Source of the DNA: Protonemura montana
Taxonomy: Eukaryota; Arthropoda; Insecta; Plecoptera; Nemouridae
DNA length: 64,000 nucleotides
Direction of reading: 5' to 3'
Assembly (NCBI GenBank): GCA_947568835.1
Contig: OX387609.1
Coordinates: 16,265,208-16,329,207, forward strand
The position numbers and the translations under genes were made by a program. The notes under the pieces were generated by a model. That model made no database searches. It had not been told where the DNA came from and saw nothing but the letters and a program-made list of their open reading frames with translations. Below are positions 49,101-61,900 of this stretch, piece by piece; position 1 is the stretch's first letter, and each line of letters begins with the position of its first letter.

Positions 49101-49962
49101 TGCTATGTTAAAAACCACAAATAATAATAATAATAAAAGAATGCTAGTCACCTTCTCTCCAAGCTGCACTGAATCTCGCTCAGTGCTAGAGCGACCTGCG
49201 CACCAACTAGCGCGTTGTTTTCAACCAGCGCGATGTCTGCACGTCAAGGAAAGAACACAGGACGGAGAAAATTAAATGTAGGAAAGCAAACTTAACCTAA
49301 GTTTTAACAATTGTAACAGTCGAAATCTTAACCTATTCACGTGGAATAGGGAAATCTCTTTTCATTTGAAACTATTTTTTTTTTTTTTTTTTTATGAGAA
49401 AATAATGAACAAGTATTTTTTTATTTTCTTCTAAATCCAATTTAAATAAAATATCTCTGTTTAAAATGTTTGCGTTTGAATCTCGTATGAAAACGAGGGT
49501 CGCCATTTTTTATGACATGAAGTGAAATCTGACGTCAGTATGACGTCAAGAAACAGAAGCGAACGCAAAGGATACAACAAAATGACGTCAGAACTACGTG
49601 TAGTTAATCACAGCCCGTTTTAATCCCGCCACGAGAATTCATATTTTAGCCATTCTTAAAACAAATAGAAATAGAAAAGTTATGATTGGATTATAAAAAG
49701 AAAAAATACATCAGATTTTACTTTAAACGCGTATTTGAACACAATGACAATAATTAAATAATTATCTTAATGAGATTTCCCAATTGTGTCGAAATAAATA
49801 ACAAAAATAAAAGCAAATGCTCTGCAAGGATACTGGCGACAAGGCTGCGACCTTGAGTGAGCTGATTAACCCGAGCCAACAGAAACGGAGTGATGAGTTT
49901 TCCGGTCACAGATTGGTCAGACGCTTCTCGAAGTGCCGTCTCGATAGCACGCTCCATCTCAT
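46084..49962 (-). CDS. Pseudouridine-5'-phosphate glycosidase / PfkB-family kinase fusion, partial (4 exons)
   Basis: Exons in gene order are 49962-49834, 49236-49152, 46878-46749 and 46143-46084 (minus strand). Phases match at all three joins. The first two encode the C-terminal core of pseudouridine-5'-phosphate glycosidase (PsuG): [20 protein letters not shown], then SLVAN joined to [20 protein letters not shown]. The third is a linker with six PARE repeats. The fourth starts a PfkB sugar-kinase fold ([11 protein letters not shown]). Fusions of PsuG with a PsuK-like kinase are known in eukaryotes: the kinase phosphorylates pseudouridine, the glycosidase splits the product to uracil and ribose 5-phosphate. 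The N-terminal PsuG exons are beyond the 25-bp satellite; most of the kinase was not found. I can see no lesion in what is present. Confidence 0.85.
46156..46690. repeat. 10-bp array filling the intron before the kinase exon
   Basis: About 53 copies of GTGACAAGGC/GTGATAAGCC/GTGAGAAGGC. It begins 12 bp from the acceptor at 46144 and occupies nearly all of a 605-bp intron. All three minus-strand frames are open through it (SRLVT-type ORFs), an artefact of the repeat. Confidence 0.95.
46749..46878 (-). CDS. PsuG/PfkB gene: linker exon with coding PARE repeats
   Basis: Acceptor TCTTACTAACAG and donor GTTAGT. One base completes a Ser codon from the previous exon and the exon ends phase 0. Encodes [15 protein letters not shown], then PARE repeated six times, then PASV, joined directly to VVVGG of the kinase. 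Charged, flexible inter-domain linker. Confidence 0.7.
46758..46832 (-). repeat. 12-bp coding minisatellite (PARE)n
   Basis: Six units of CCTGCGCGTGAA on the minus strand, in frame with the linker. Length changes of one unit would add or remove four residues without shifting the frame. Confidence 0.9.
46879..47031. other. Intron sequence of the PsuG/PfkB gene
   Basis: Unique, AT-rich, no feature. Confidence 0.4.
47032..47455. mobile_element. Foldback MITE copy, PsuG/PfkB intron, imperfect 7-bp TSD
   Basis: Complete element with both arms and loop, termini CGTTGAGTG and CACTCAACG. Flanking 7-mers are CTTCTAT and CTTCTAC, consistent with a 7-bp duplication with one later change. Confidence 0.93.
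47456..47746. other. Intron sequence
   Basis: Short TTATTGATT repeats at 47525-47552. No exon found. Confidence 0.4.
47747..48487. repeat. 9-bp array, about 82 units, in the PsuG/PfkB intron
   Basis: Unit GTGCATCCA. Rare variants (TTCATCCA at 47863 and 48043; GCAACTAG at 48136 and 48334) recur 180-198 bp apart, suggesting block duplication. Very long open frames on both strands (HPVHPV, LDALDA, TGCTGC) are artefacts of the 9-bp period. Confidence 0.96.
48505..49135 (+). mobile_element. 5S-derived SINE, plus strand, about 3.5 core units, in the PsuG/PfkB intron
   Basis: Head CGGTTTGTCGTGTTGGAAAC and TTAGATCACCGAAGTTAAGC, three 91-bp units and the complete tail ending in CCACAAATAATAATAATAA. 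Its 3' end is 16 bp from the exon at 49152-49236, and it lies antisense to that gene. Confidence 0.92.
49152..49236 (-). CDS. PsuG/PfkB gene: exon with the conserved PsuG C-terminal helix
   Basis: Acceptor CCTTGACGTGCAG and donor GTGACT. Two bases complete the Asn codon, then [20 protein letters not shown] and IQCSLER, ending two bases into the next codon. The NIAL-NNA-VGA pattern is strongly conserved in PsuG. Confidence 0.88.
49237..49833. other. PsuG/PfkB intron sequence
   Basis: AT-rich, with a T run at 49373-49393. No other element recognised. Confidence 0.5.
49834..49962 (-). CDS. PsuG/PfkB gene: exon with the conserved PsuG TPFLL motif
   Basis: Acceptor ATGTTTGTTTCAG and donor GTATCC. 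Starts with the last two bases of a codon and ends with the first base of Asn. Encodes [20 protein letters not shown], then [20 protein letters not shown]. The TPFLL-RV-LT-G-SL series is a signature of pseudouridine-5'-phosphate glycosidase. Confidence 0.9.
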
Positions 49963-49984
49963 CTGAAACAAACATCTCATCTGT

Positions 49985-52900
49985 AAACCAGACACAAACA
50001 TGTCATGTGAAACCAGACACAAACATGTCATGTGAAACCAGACACAAACATCTCATGTGAAACCAGACACAAACATCTCATGTGAAACCAGACACAAACA
50101 TCTCATGTGAAACCAGACACAAACATCTCATGTGAAACCAGACACAAACATCTCATGTGAAACCAGACACAAACATCTCATGTGAAACCAGACACAAACA
50201 TCTCATGTGAAACCAGACACAAACATCTCATGTGAAACCAGACACAAACATCTCATGTGAAACCAGACACAAACATCTCATGTGAAACCAGACACAAACA
50301 TCTCGTGTGAAACCAGACACAAACATCTCATGTGAAACCAGACACAAACATCTCATGTGAAACCAGACACAAACATCTCATGTGAAACCAGACACAAACA
50401 TCTCGTGTGAAACCAGACACAAACATCTCATGTGAAACCAGACACAAACATCTCATGTGAAACCAGACACAAACATCTCATGTGAAACCAGACACAAACA
50501 TCTCATGTGAAACCAGACACAAACATCTCATGTGAAACCAGACACAAACATCTCATGTGAAACCAGACACAAACATCTCATGTGAAACCAGACACAAACA
50601 TCTCATGTGAAACCAGACACAAACATCTCATGTGAAACCAGACACAAACATCTCATGTGAAACCAGACACAAACATCTCATGTGAAACCAGACACAAACA
50701 TCTCATGTGAAACCAGACACAAACATCTCATGTGAAACCAGACACAAACATCTCATGTGAAACCAGACACAAACATCTCATGTGAAACCAGACACAAACA
50801 TCTCATGTGAAACCAGACACAAACATCTCATGTGAAACCAGACACAAACATCTCATGTGAAACCAGACACAAACATCTCATGTGAAACCAGACACAAACA
50901 TCTCGTGTGAAACCAGACACAAACATCTCGTGTGAAACCAGACACAAACATCTCATGTGAAACCAGACACAAACATCTCATGTGAAACCAGACACAAACA
51001 TCTCATGTGAAACCAGACACAAACATCTCATGTGAAACCAGACACAAACATCTCATGTGAAACCAGACACAAACATGTCATGTGAAACCAGACACAAACA
51101 TCTCATGTGAAACCAGACACAAACATCTCATGTGAAACCAGACACAAACATCTCATGTGAAACCAGACACAAACATCTCATGTGAAACCAGACACAAACA
51201 TCTCATGTGAAACCAGACACAAACATCTCATGTGAAACCAGACACAAACATCTCATGTGAAACCAGACACAAACATCTCATGTGAAACCAGACACAAACA
51301 TCTCGTGTGAAACCAGACACAAACATCTCATGTGAAACCAGACACAAACATCTCATGTGAAACCAGACACAAACATCTCATGTGAAACCAGACACAAACA
51401 TCTCATGTGAAACCAGACACAAACATCTCGTGTGAAACCAGACACAAACATCTCATGTGAAACCAGACACAAACATCTCATGTGAAACCAGACACAAACA
51501 TCTCATGTGAAACCAGACACAAACATCTCATGTGAAACCAGACACAAACATCTCATGTGAAACCAGACACAAACATCTCATGTGAAACCAGACACAAACA
51601 TCTCATGTGAAACCAGACACAAACATCTCATGTGAAACCAGACACAAACATCTCATGTGAAACCAGACACAAACATCTCATGTGAAACCAGACACAAACA
51701 TCTCATGTGAAACCAGACACAAACATCTCGTGTGAAACCAGACACAAACATCTCATGTGAAACCAGACACAAACATCTCGTGTGAAACCAGACACAAACA
51801 TCTCGTGTGAAACCAGACACAAACATCTCATGTGAAACCAGACACAAACATCTCGTGTGAAACCAGACACAAACATCTCATGTGAAACCAGACACAAACA
51901 TCTCATGTGAAACCAGACACAAACATCTCATGTGAAACCAGACACAAACATCTCATGTGAAACCAGACACAAACATCTCATGTGAAACAGACACAAACAT
52001 CTCATGTGAAACCAGACACAAACATCTCATGTGAAACCAGACACAAACATCTCATGTGAAACCAGACACAAACATCTCATGTGAAACCAGACACAAACAT
52101 CTCATGTGAAACCAGACACAAACATCTCATGTGAAACCAGACACAAACATCTCATGTGAAACCAGACACAAACATCTCATGTGAAACCAGACACAAACAT
52201 CTCATGTGAAACCAGACACAAACATCTCATGTGAAACCAGACACAAACATCTCATGTGAAACCAGACACAAACATCTCATGTGAAACCAGACACAAACAT
52301 CTCATGTGAAACCAGACACAAACATCTCATGTGAAACCAGACACAAACATCTCATGTGAAACCAGACACAAACATCTCATGTGAAACCAGACACAAACAT
52401 CTCATGTGAAACCAGACACAAACATCTCATGTGAAACCAGACACAAACATCTCATGTGAAACCAGACACAAACATCTCATGTGAAACCAGACACAAACAT
52501 GTCATGTGAAACCAGACACAAACATCTCATGTGAAACCAGACACAAACATCTCATGTGAAACCAGACACAAACATCTCATGTGAAACCAGACACAAACAT
52601 CTCGTGAAACCAGACACAAACATCTCATGTGAAACCAGACACAAACATCTCATGTGAAACCAGACACAAACATCTCATGTGAAACCAGACACAAACATCT
52701 CATGTGAAACCAGACACAAACATCTCATGTGAAACCAGACACAAACATCTCATGTGAAACCAGACACAAACATCTCATGTGAAACCAGACACAAACATCT
52801 CATGTGAAACCAGACACAAACATCTCATGTGAAACCAGACACAAACATCTCATGTGAAACCAGACACAAACATCTCATGTGAAACCAGACACAAACATCT

Positions 52901-55900
52901 CATGTGAAACCAGACACAAACATCTCATGTGAAACCAGACACAAACATCTCATGTGAAACCAGACACAAACATCTCATGTGAAACCAGACACAAACATCT
53001 CATGTGAAACCAGACACAAACATCTCATGTGAAACCAGACACAAACATCTCATGTGAAACCAGACACAAACATCTCATGTGAAACCAGACACAAACATCT
53101 CATGTGAAACCAGACACAAACATCTCATGTGAAACCAGACACAAACATCTCATGTGAAACCAGACACAAACATCTCATGTGAAACCAGACACAAACATCT
53201 CATGTGAAACCAGACACAAACATCTCATGTGAAACCAGACACAAACATCTCATGTGAAACCAGACACAAACATCTCATGTGAAACCAGACACAAACATCT
53301 CGTGTGAAACCAGACACAAACATCTCATGTGAAACCAGACACAAACATCTCATGTGAAACCAGACACAAACATCTCATGTGAAACCAGACACAAACATCT
53401 CATGTGAAACCAGACACAAACATCTCGTGTGAAACCAGACACAAACATCTCATGTGAAACCAGACACAAACATCTCATGTGAAACCAGACACAAACATCT
53501 CATGTGAAACCAGACACAAACATCTCATGTGAAACCAGACACAAACATCTCATGTGAAACCAGACACAAACATCTCATGTGAAACCAGACACAAACATCT
53601 CGTGTGAAACCAGACACAAACATCTCATGTGAAACCAGACACAAACATCTCATGTGAAACCAGACACAAACATCTCATGTGAAACCAGACACAAACATCT
53701 CGTGTGAAACCAGACACAAACATCTCGTGTGAAACCAGACACAAACATCTCATGTGAAACCAGACACAAACATCTCATGTGAAACCAGACACAAACATCT
53801 CATGTGAAACCAGACACAAACATCTCGTGTGAAACCAGACACAAACATCTCATGTGAAACCAGACACAAACATCTCATGTGAAACCAGACACAAACATCT
53901 CATGTGAAACCAGACACAAACATCTCGTGTGAAACCAGACACAAACATCTCATGTGAAACCAGACACAAACATCTCATGTGAAACCAGACACAAACATCT
54001 CATGTGAAACCAGACACAAACATCTCATGTGAAACCAGACACAAACATCTCATGTGAAACCAGACACAAACATCTCATGTGAAACCAGACACAAACATCT
54101 CATGTGAAACCAGACACAAACATCTCATGTGAAACCAGACACAAACATCTCATGTGAAACCAGACACAAACATCTCATGTGAAACCAGACACAAACATCT
54201 CATGTGAAACCAGACACAAACATCTCATGTGAAACCAGACACAAACATCTCATGTGAAACCAGACACAAACATCTCATGTGAAACCAGACACAAACATCT
54301 CATGTGAAACCAGACACAAACATCTCATGTGAAACCAGACACAAACATCTCATGTGAAACCAGACACAAACATCTCATGTGAAACCAGACACAAACATCT
54401 CATGTGAAACCAGACACAAACATCTCATGTGAAACCAGACACAAACATCTCATGTGAAACCAGACACAAACATCTCATGTGAAACCAGACACAAACATCT
54501 CGTGTGAAACCAGACACAAACATCTCATGTGAAACCAGACACAAACATCTCGTGTGAAACCAGACACAAACATCTCATGTGAAACCAGACACAAACATCT
54601 CATGTGAAACCAGACACAAACATCTCATGTGAAACCAGACACAAACATCTCATGTGAAACCAGACACAAACATCTCATGTGAAACCAGACACAAACATCT
54701 CATGTGAAACCAGACACAAACATCTCATGTGAAACCAGACACAAACATCTCATGTGAAACCAGACACAAACATCTCGTGTGAAACCAGACACAAACATCT
54801 CATGTGAAACCAGACACAAACATCTCATGTGAAACCAGACACAAACATCTCATGTGAAACCAGACACAAACATCTCATGTGAAACCAGACACAAACATCT
54901 CATGTGAAACCAGACACAAACATCTCATGTGAAACCAGACACAAACATCTCATGTGAAACCAGACACAAACATCTCATGTGAAACCAGACACAAACATCT
55001 CATGTGAAACCAGACACAAACATCTCATGTGAAACCAGACACAAACATCTCATGTGAAACCAGACACAAACATCTCATGTGAAACCAGACACAAACATCT
55101 CATGTGAAACCAGACACAAACATCTCATGTGAAACCAGACACAAACATCTCATGTGAAACCAGACACAAACATCTCATGTGAAACCAGACACAAACATCT
55201 CATGTGAAACCAGACACAAACATCTCATGTGAAACCAGACACAAACATCTCATGTGAAACCAGACACAAACATCTCATGTGAAACCAGACACAAACATGC
55301 TCATGTGAAACCAGACACAAACATCTCGTGTGAAACCAGACACAAACATCTCATGTGAAACCAGACACAAACATCTCATGTGAAACCAGACACAAACATC
55401 TCATGTGAAACCAGACACAAACATCTCGTGTGAAACCAGACACAAACATCTCATGTGAAACCAGACACAAACATCTCATGTGAAACCAGACACAAACATC
55501 TCATGTGAAACCAGACACAAACATCTCATGTGAAACCAGACACAAACATCTCATGTGAAACCAGACACAAACATCTCATGTGAAACCAGACACAAACATC
55601 TCATGTGAAACCAGACACAAACATCTCATGTGAAACCAGACACAAACATCTCATGTGAAACCAGACACAAACATCTCATGTGAAACCAGACACAAACATC
55701 TCATGTGAAACCAGACACAAACATCTCATGTGAAACCAGACACAAACATCTCATGTGAAACCAGACACAAACATCTCATGTGAAACCAGACACAAACATC
55801 TCATGTGAAACCAGACACAAACATCTCATGTGAAACCAGACACAAACATCTCATGTGAAACCAGACACAAACATCTCATGTGAAACCAGACACAAACATC

Positions 55901-58900
55901 TCATGTGAAACCAGACACAAACATCTCATGTGAAACCAGACACAAACATCTCATGTGAAACCAGACACAAACATCTCATGTGAAACCAGACACAAACATC
56001 TCATGTGAAACCAGACACAAACATCTCATGTGAAACCAGACACAAACATCTCATGTGAAACCAGACACAAACATCTCATGTGAAACCAGACACAAACATC
56101 TCATGTGAAACCAGACACAAACATCTCATGTGAAACCAGACACAAACATCTCATGTGAAACCAGACACAAACATCTCATGTGAAACCAGACACAAACATC
56201 TCATGTGAAACCAGACACAAACATCTCATGTGAAACCAGACACAAACATCTCATGTGAAACCAGACACAAACATCTCATGTGAAACCAGACACAAACATC
56301 TCATGTGAAACCAGACACAAACATCTCATGTGAAACCAGACACAAACATCTCATGTGAAACCAGACACAAACATCTCATGTGAAACCAGACACAAACATC
56401 TCATGTGAAACCAGACACAAACATCTCATGTGAAACCAGACACAAACATCTCATGTGAAACCAGACACAAACATCTCATGTGAAACCAGACACAAACATC
56501 TCATGTGAAACCAGACACAAACATCTCATGTGAAACCAGACACAAACATCTCATGTGAAACCAGACACAAACATCTCATGTGAAACCAGACACAAACATC
56601 TCATGTGAAACCAGACACAAACATCTCATGTGAAACCAGACACAAACATCTCATGTGAAACCAGACACAAACATCTCATGTGAAACCAGACACAAACATC
56701 TCATGTGAAACCAGACACAAACATCTCATGTGAAACCAGACACAAACATCTCATGTGAAACCAGACACAAACATCTCATGTGAAACCAGACACAAACATC
56801 TCATGTGAAACCAGACACAAACATCTCATGTGAAACCAGACACAAACATCTCATGTGAAACCAGACACAAACATCTCATGTGAAACCAGACACAAACATC
56901 TCATGTGAAACCAGACACAAACATCTCATGTGAAACCAGACACAAACATCTCATGTGAAACCAGACACAAACATCTCATGTGAAACCAGACACAAACATC
57001 TCATGTGAAACCAGACACAAACATCTCATGTGAAACCAGACACAAACATCTCATGTGAAACCAGACACAAACATCTCATGTGAAACCAGACACAAACATC
57101 TCATGTGAAACCAGACACAAACATCTCATGTGAAACCAGACACAAACATCTCATGTGAAACCAGACACAAACATCTCATGTGAAACCAGACACAAACATG
57201 ACAATCATGTGAAACCAGACACAAACATCTCATGTGAAACCAGACACAAACATCTCATGTGAAACCAGACACAAACATCTCATGTGAAACCAGACACAAA
57301 CATCTCATGTGAAACCAGACACAAACATCTCATGTGAAACCAGACACAAACATCTCATGTGAAACCAGACACAAACATCTCATGTGAAACCAGACACAAA
57401 CATCTCATGTGAAACCAGACACAAACATCTCATGTGAAACCAGACACAAACATCTCATGTGAAACCAGACACAAACATCTCATGTGAAACCAGACACAAA
57501 CATCTCATGTGAAACCAGACACAAACATCTCATGTGAAACCAGACACAAACATCTCATGTGAAACCAGACACAAACATCTCATGTGAAACCAGACACAAA
57601 CATCTCATGTGAAACCAGACACAAACATCTCATGTGAAACCAGACACAAACATCTCATGTGAAACCAGACACAAACATCTCATGTGAAACCAGACACAAA
57701 CATCTCATGTGAAACCAGACACAAACATCTCATGTGAAACCAGACACAAACATCTCATGTGAAACCAGACACAAACATCTCATGTGAAACCAGACACAAA
57801 CATCTCATGTGAAACCAGACACAAACATCTCATGTGAAACCAGACACAAACATCTCATGTGAAACCAGACACAAACATCTCATGTGAAACCAGACACAAA
57901 CATCTCATGTGAAACCAGACACAAACATCTCATGTGAAACCAGACACAAACATCTCATGTGAAACCAGACACAAACATCTCATGTGAAACCAGACACAAA
58001 CATCTCATGTGAAACCAGACACAAACATCTCATGTGAAACCAGACACAAACATCTCATGTGAAACCAGACACAAACATCTCATGTGAAACCAGACACAAA
58101 CATCTCATGTGAAACCAGACACAAACATCTCATGTGAAACCAGACACAAACATCTCATGTGAAACCAGACACAAACATCTCATGTGAAACCAGACACAAA
58201 CATCTCATGTGAAACCAGACACAAACATCTCATGTGAAACCAGACACAAACATCTCATGTGAAACCAGACACAAACATCTCATGTGAAACCAGACACAAA
58301 CATCTCATGTGAAACCAGACACAAACATCTCATGTGAAACCAGACACAAACATCTCATGTGAAACCAGACACAAACATCTCATGTGAAACCAGACACAAA
58401 CATCTCATGTGAAACCAGACACAAACATCTCATGTGAAACCAGACACAAACATCTCATGTGAAACCAGACACAAACATCTCATGTGAAACCAGACACAAA
58501 CATCTCATGTGAAACCAGACACAAACATCTCATGTGAAACCAGACACAAACATCTCATGTGAAACCAGACACAAACATCTCATGTGAAACCAGACACAAA
58601 CATCTCATGTGAAACCAGACACAAACATCTCATGTGAAACCAGACACAAACATCTCATGTGAAACCAGACACAAACATCTCATGTGAAACCAGACACAAA
58701 CATCTCATGTGAAACCAGACACAAACATCTCATGTGAAACCAGACACAAACATCTCATGTGAAACCAGACACAAACATCTCATGTGAAACCAGACACAAA
58801 CATCTCATGTGAAACCAGACACAAACATCTCATGTGAAACCAGACACAAACATCTCATGTGAAACCAGACACAAACATCTCATGTGAAACCAGACACAAA

Positions 58901-61900
58901 CATCTCATGTGAAACCAGACACAAACATCTCATGTGAAACCAGACACAAACATCTCATGTGAAACCAGACACAAACATCTCATGTGAAACCAGACACAAA
59001 CATCTCATGTGAAACCAGACACAAACATCTCATGTGAAACCAGACACAAACATCTCATGTGAAACCAGACACAAACATCTCATGTGAAACCAGACACAAA
59101 CATCTCATGTGAAACCAGACACAAACATCTCATGTGAAACCAGACACAAACATCTCATGTGAAACCAGACACAAACATCTCATGTGAAACCAGACACAAA
59201 CATCTCATGTGAAACCAGACACAAACATCTCATGTGAAACCAGACACAAACATCTCATGTGAAACCAGACACAAACATCTCATGTGAAACCAGACACAAA
59301 CATCTCATGTGAAACCAGACACAAACATCTCATGTGAAACCAGACACAAACATCTCATGTGAAACCAGACACAAACATCTCATGTGAAACCAGACACAAA
59401 CATCTCATGTGAAACCAGACACAAACATCTCATGTGAAACCAGACACAAACATCTCGTGTGAAACCAGACACAAACATCTCATGTGAAACCAGACACAAA
59501 CATCTCATGTGAAACCAGACACAAACATCTCGTGTGAAACCAGACACAAACATCTCATGTGAAACCAGACACAAACATCTCATGTGAAACCAGACACAAA
59601 CATCTCATGTGAAACCAGACACAAACATCTCATGTGAAACCAGACACAAACATCTCATGTGAAACCAGACACAAACATCTCATGTGAAACCAGACACAAA
59701 CATCTCATGTGAAACCAGACACAAACATCTCATGTGAAACCAGACACAAACATCTCATGTGAAACCAGACACAAACATCTCATGTGAAACCAGACACAAA
59801 CATCTCATGTGAAACCAGACACAAACATCTCATGTGAAACCAGACACAAACATCTCATGTGAAACCAGACACAAACATCTCATGTGAAACCAGACACAAA
59901 CATCTCATGTGAAACCAGACACAAACATCTCATGTGAAACCAGACACAAACATCTCATGTGAAACCAGACACAAACATCTCATGTGAAACCAGACACAAA
60001 CATCTCATGTGAAACCAGACACAAACATCTCATGTGAAACCAGACACAAACATCTCATGTGAAACCAGACACAAACATCTCATGTGAAACCAGACACAAA
60101 CATCTCATGTGAAACCAGACACAAACATCTCATGTGAAACCAGACACAAACATCTCATGTGAAACCAGACACAAACATCTCATGTGAAACCAGACACAAA
60201 CATCTCATGTGAAACCAGACACAAACATCTCATGTGAAACCAGACACAAACATCTCATGTGAAACCAGACACAAACATCTCATGTGAAACCAGACACAAA
60301 CATCTCATGTGAAACCAGACACAAACATCTCGTGTGAAACCAGACACAAACATCTCATGTGAAACCAGACACAAACATCTCATGTGAAACCAGACACAAA
60401 CATCTCATGTGAAACCAGACACAAACATCTCATGTGAAACCAGACACAAACATCTCATGTGAAACCAGACACAAACATCTCATGTGAAACCAGACACAAA
60501 CATCTCATGTGAAACCAGACACAAACATCTCATGTGAATCATGTGAACAGACACAAACATCTCATGTGAAACCAGACACAAACATCTCATGTGAAACCAG
60601 ACACAAACATCTCATGTGAAACCAGACACAAACATCTCATGTGAAACCAGACACAAACATCTCATGTGAAACCAGACACAAACATCTCATGTGAAACCAG
60701 ACACAAACATCTCATGTGAAACCAGACACAAACATCTCATGTGAAACCAGACACAAACATCTCATGTGAAACCAGACACAAACATCTCATGTGAAACCAG
60801 ACACAAACATCTCATGTGAAACCAGACACAAACATCTCATGTGAAACCAGACACAAACATCTCATGTGAAACCAGACACAAACATCTCATGTGAAACCAG
60901 ACACAAACATCTCATGTGAAACCAGACACAAACATCTCATGTGAAACCAGACACAAACATCTCATGTGAAACCAGACACAAACATCTCATGTGAAACCAG
61001 ACACAAACATCTCATGTGAAACCAGACACAAACATCTCATGTGAAACCAGACACAAACATCTCATGTGAAACCAGACACAAACATCTCATGTGAAACCAG
61101 ACACAAACATCTCATGTGAAACCAGACACAAACATCTCATGTGAAACCAGACACAAACATCTCATGTGAAACCAGACACAAACATCTCATGTGAAACCAG
61201 ACACAAACATCTCATGTGAAACCAGACACAAACATCTCATGTGAAACCAGACACAAACATCTCATGTGAAACCAGACACAAACATCTCATGTGAAACCAG
61301 ACACAAACATCTCATGTGAAACCAGACACAAACATCTCATGTGAAACCAGACACAAACATCTCATGTGAAACCAGACACAAACATCTCATGTGAAACCAG
61401 ACACAAACATCTCATGTGAAACCAGACACAAACATCTCATGTGAAACCAGACACAAACATCTCATGTGAAACCAGACACAAACATCTCATGTGAAACCAG
61501 ACACAAACATCTCATGTGAAACCAGACACAAACATCTCATGTGAAACCAGACACAAACATCTCATGTGAAACCAGACACAAACATCTCATGTGAAACCAG
61601 ACACAAACATCTCATGTGAAACCAGACACAAACATCTCATGTGAAACCAGACACAAACATCTCATGTGAAACCAGACACAAACATCTCATGTGAAACCAG
61701 ACACAAACATCTCATGTGAAACCAGACACAAACATCTCATGTGAAACCAGACACAAACATCTCATGTGAAACCAGACACAAACATCTCATGTGAAACCAG
61801 ACACAAACATCTCATGTGAAACCAGACACAAACATCTCATGTGAAACCAGACACAAACATCTCATGTGAAACCAGACACAAACATCTCATGTGAAACCAG

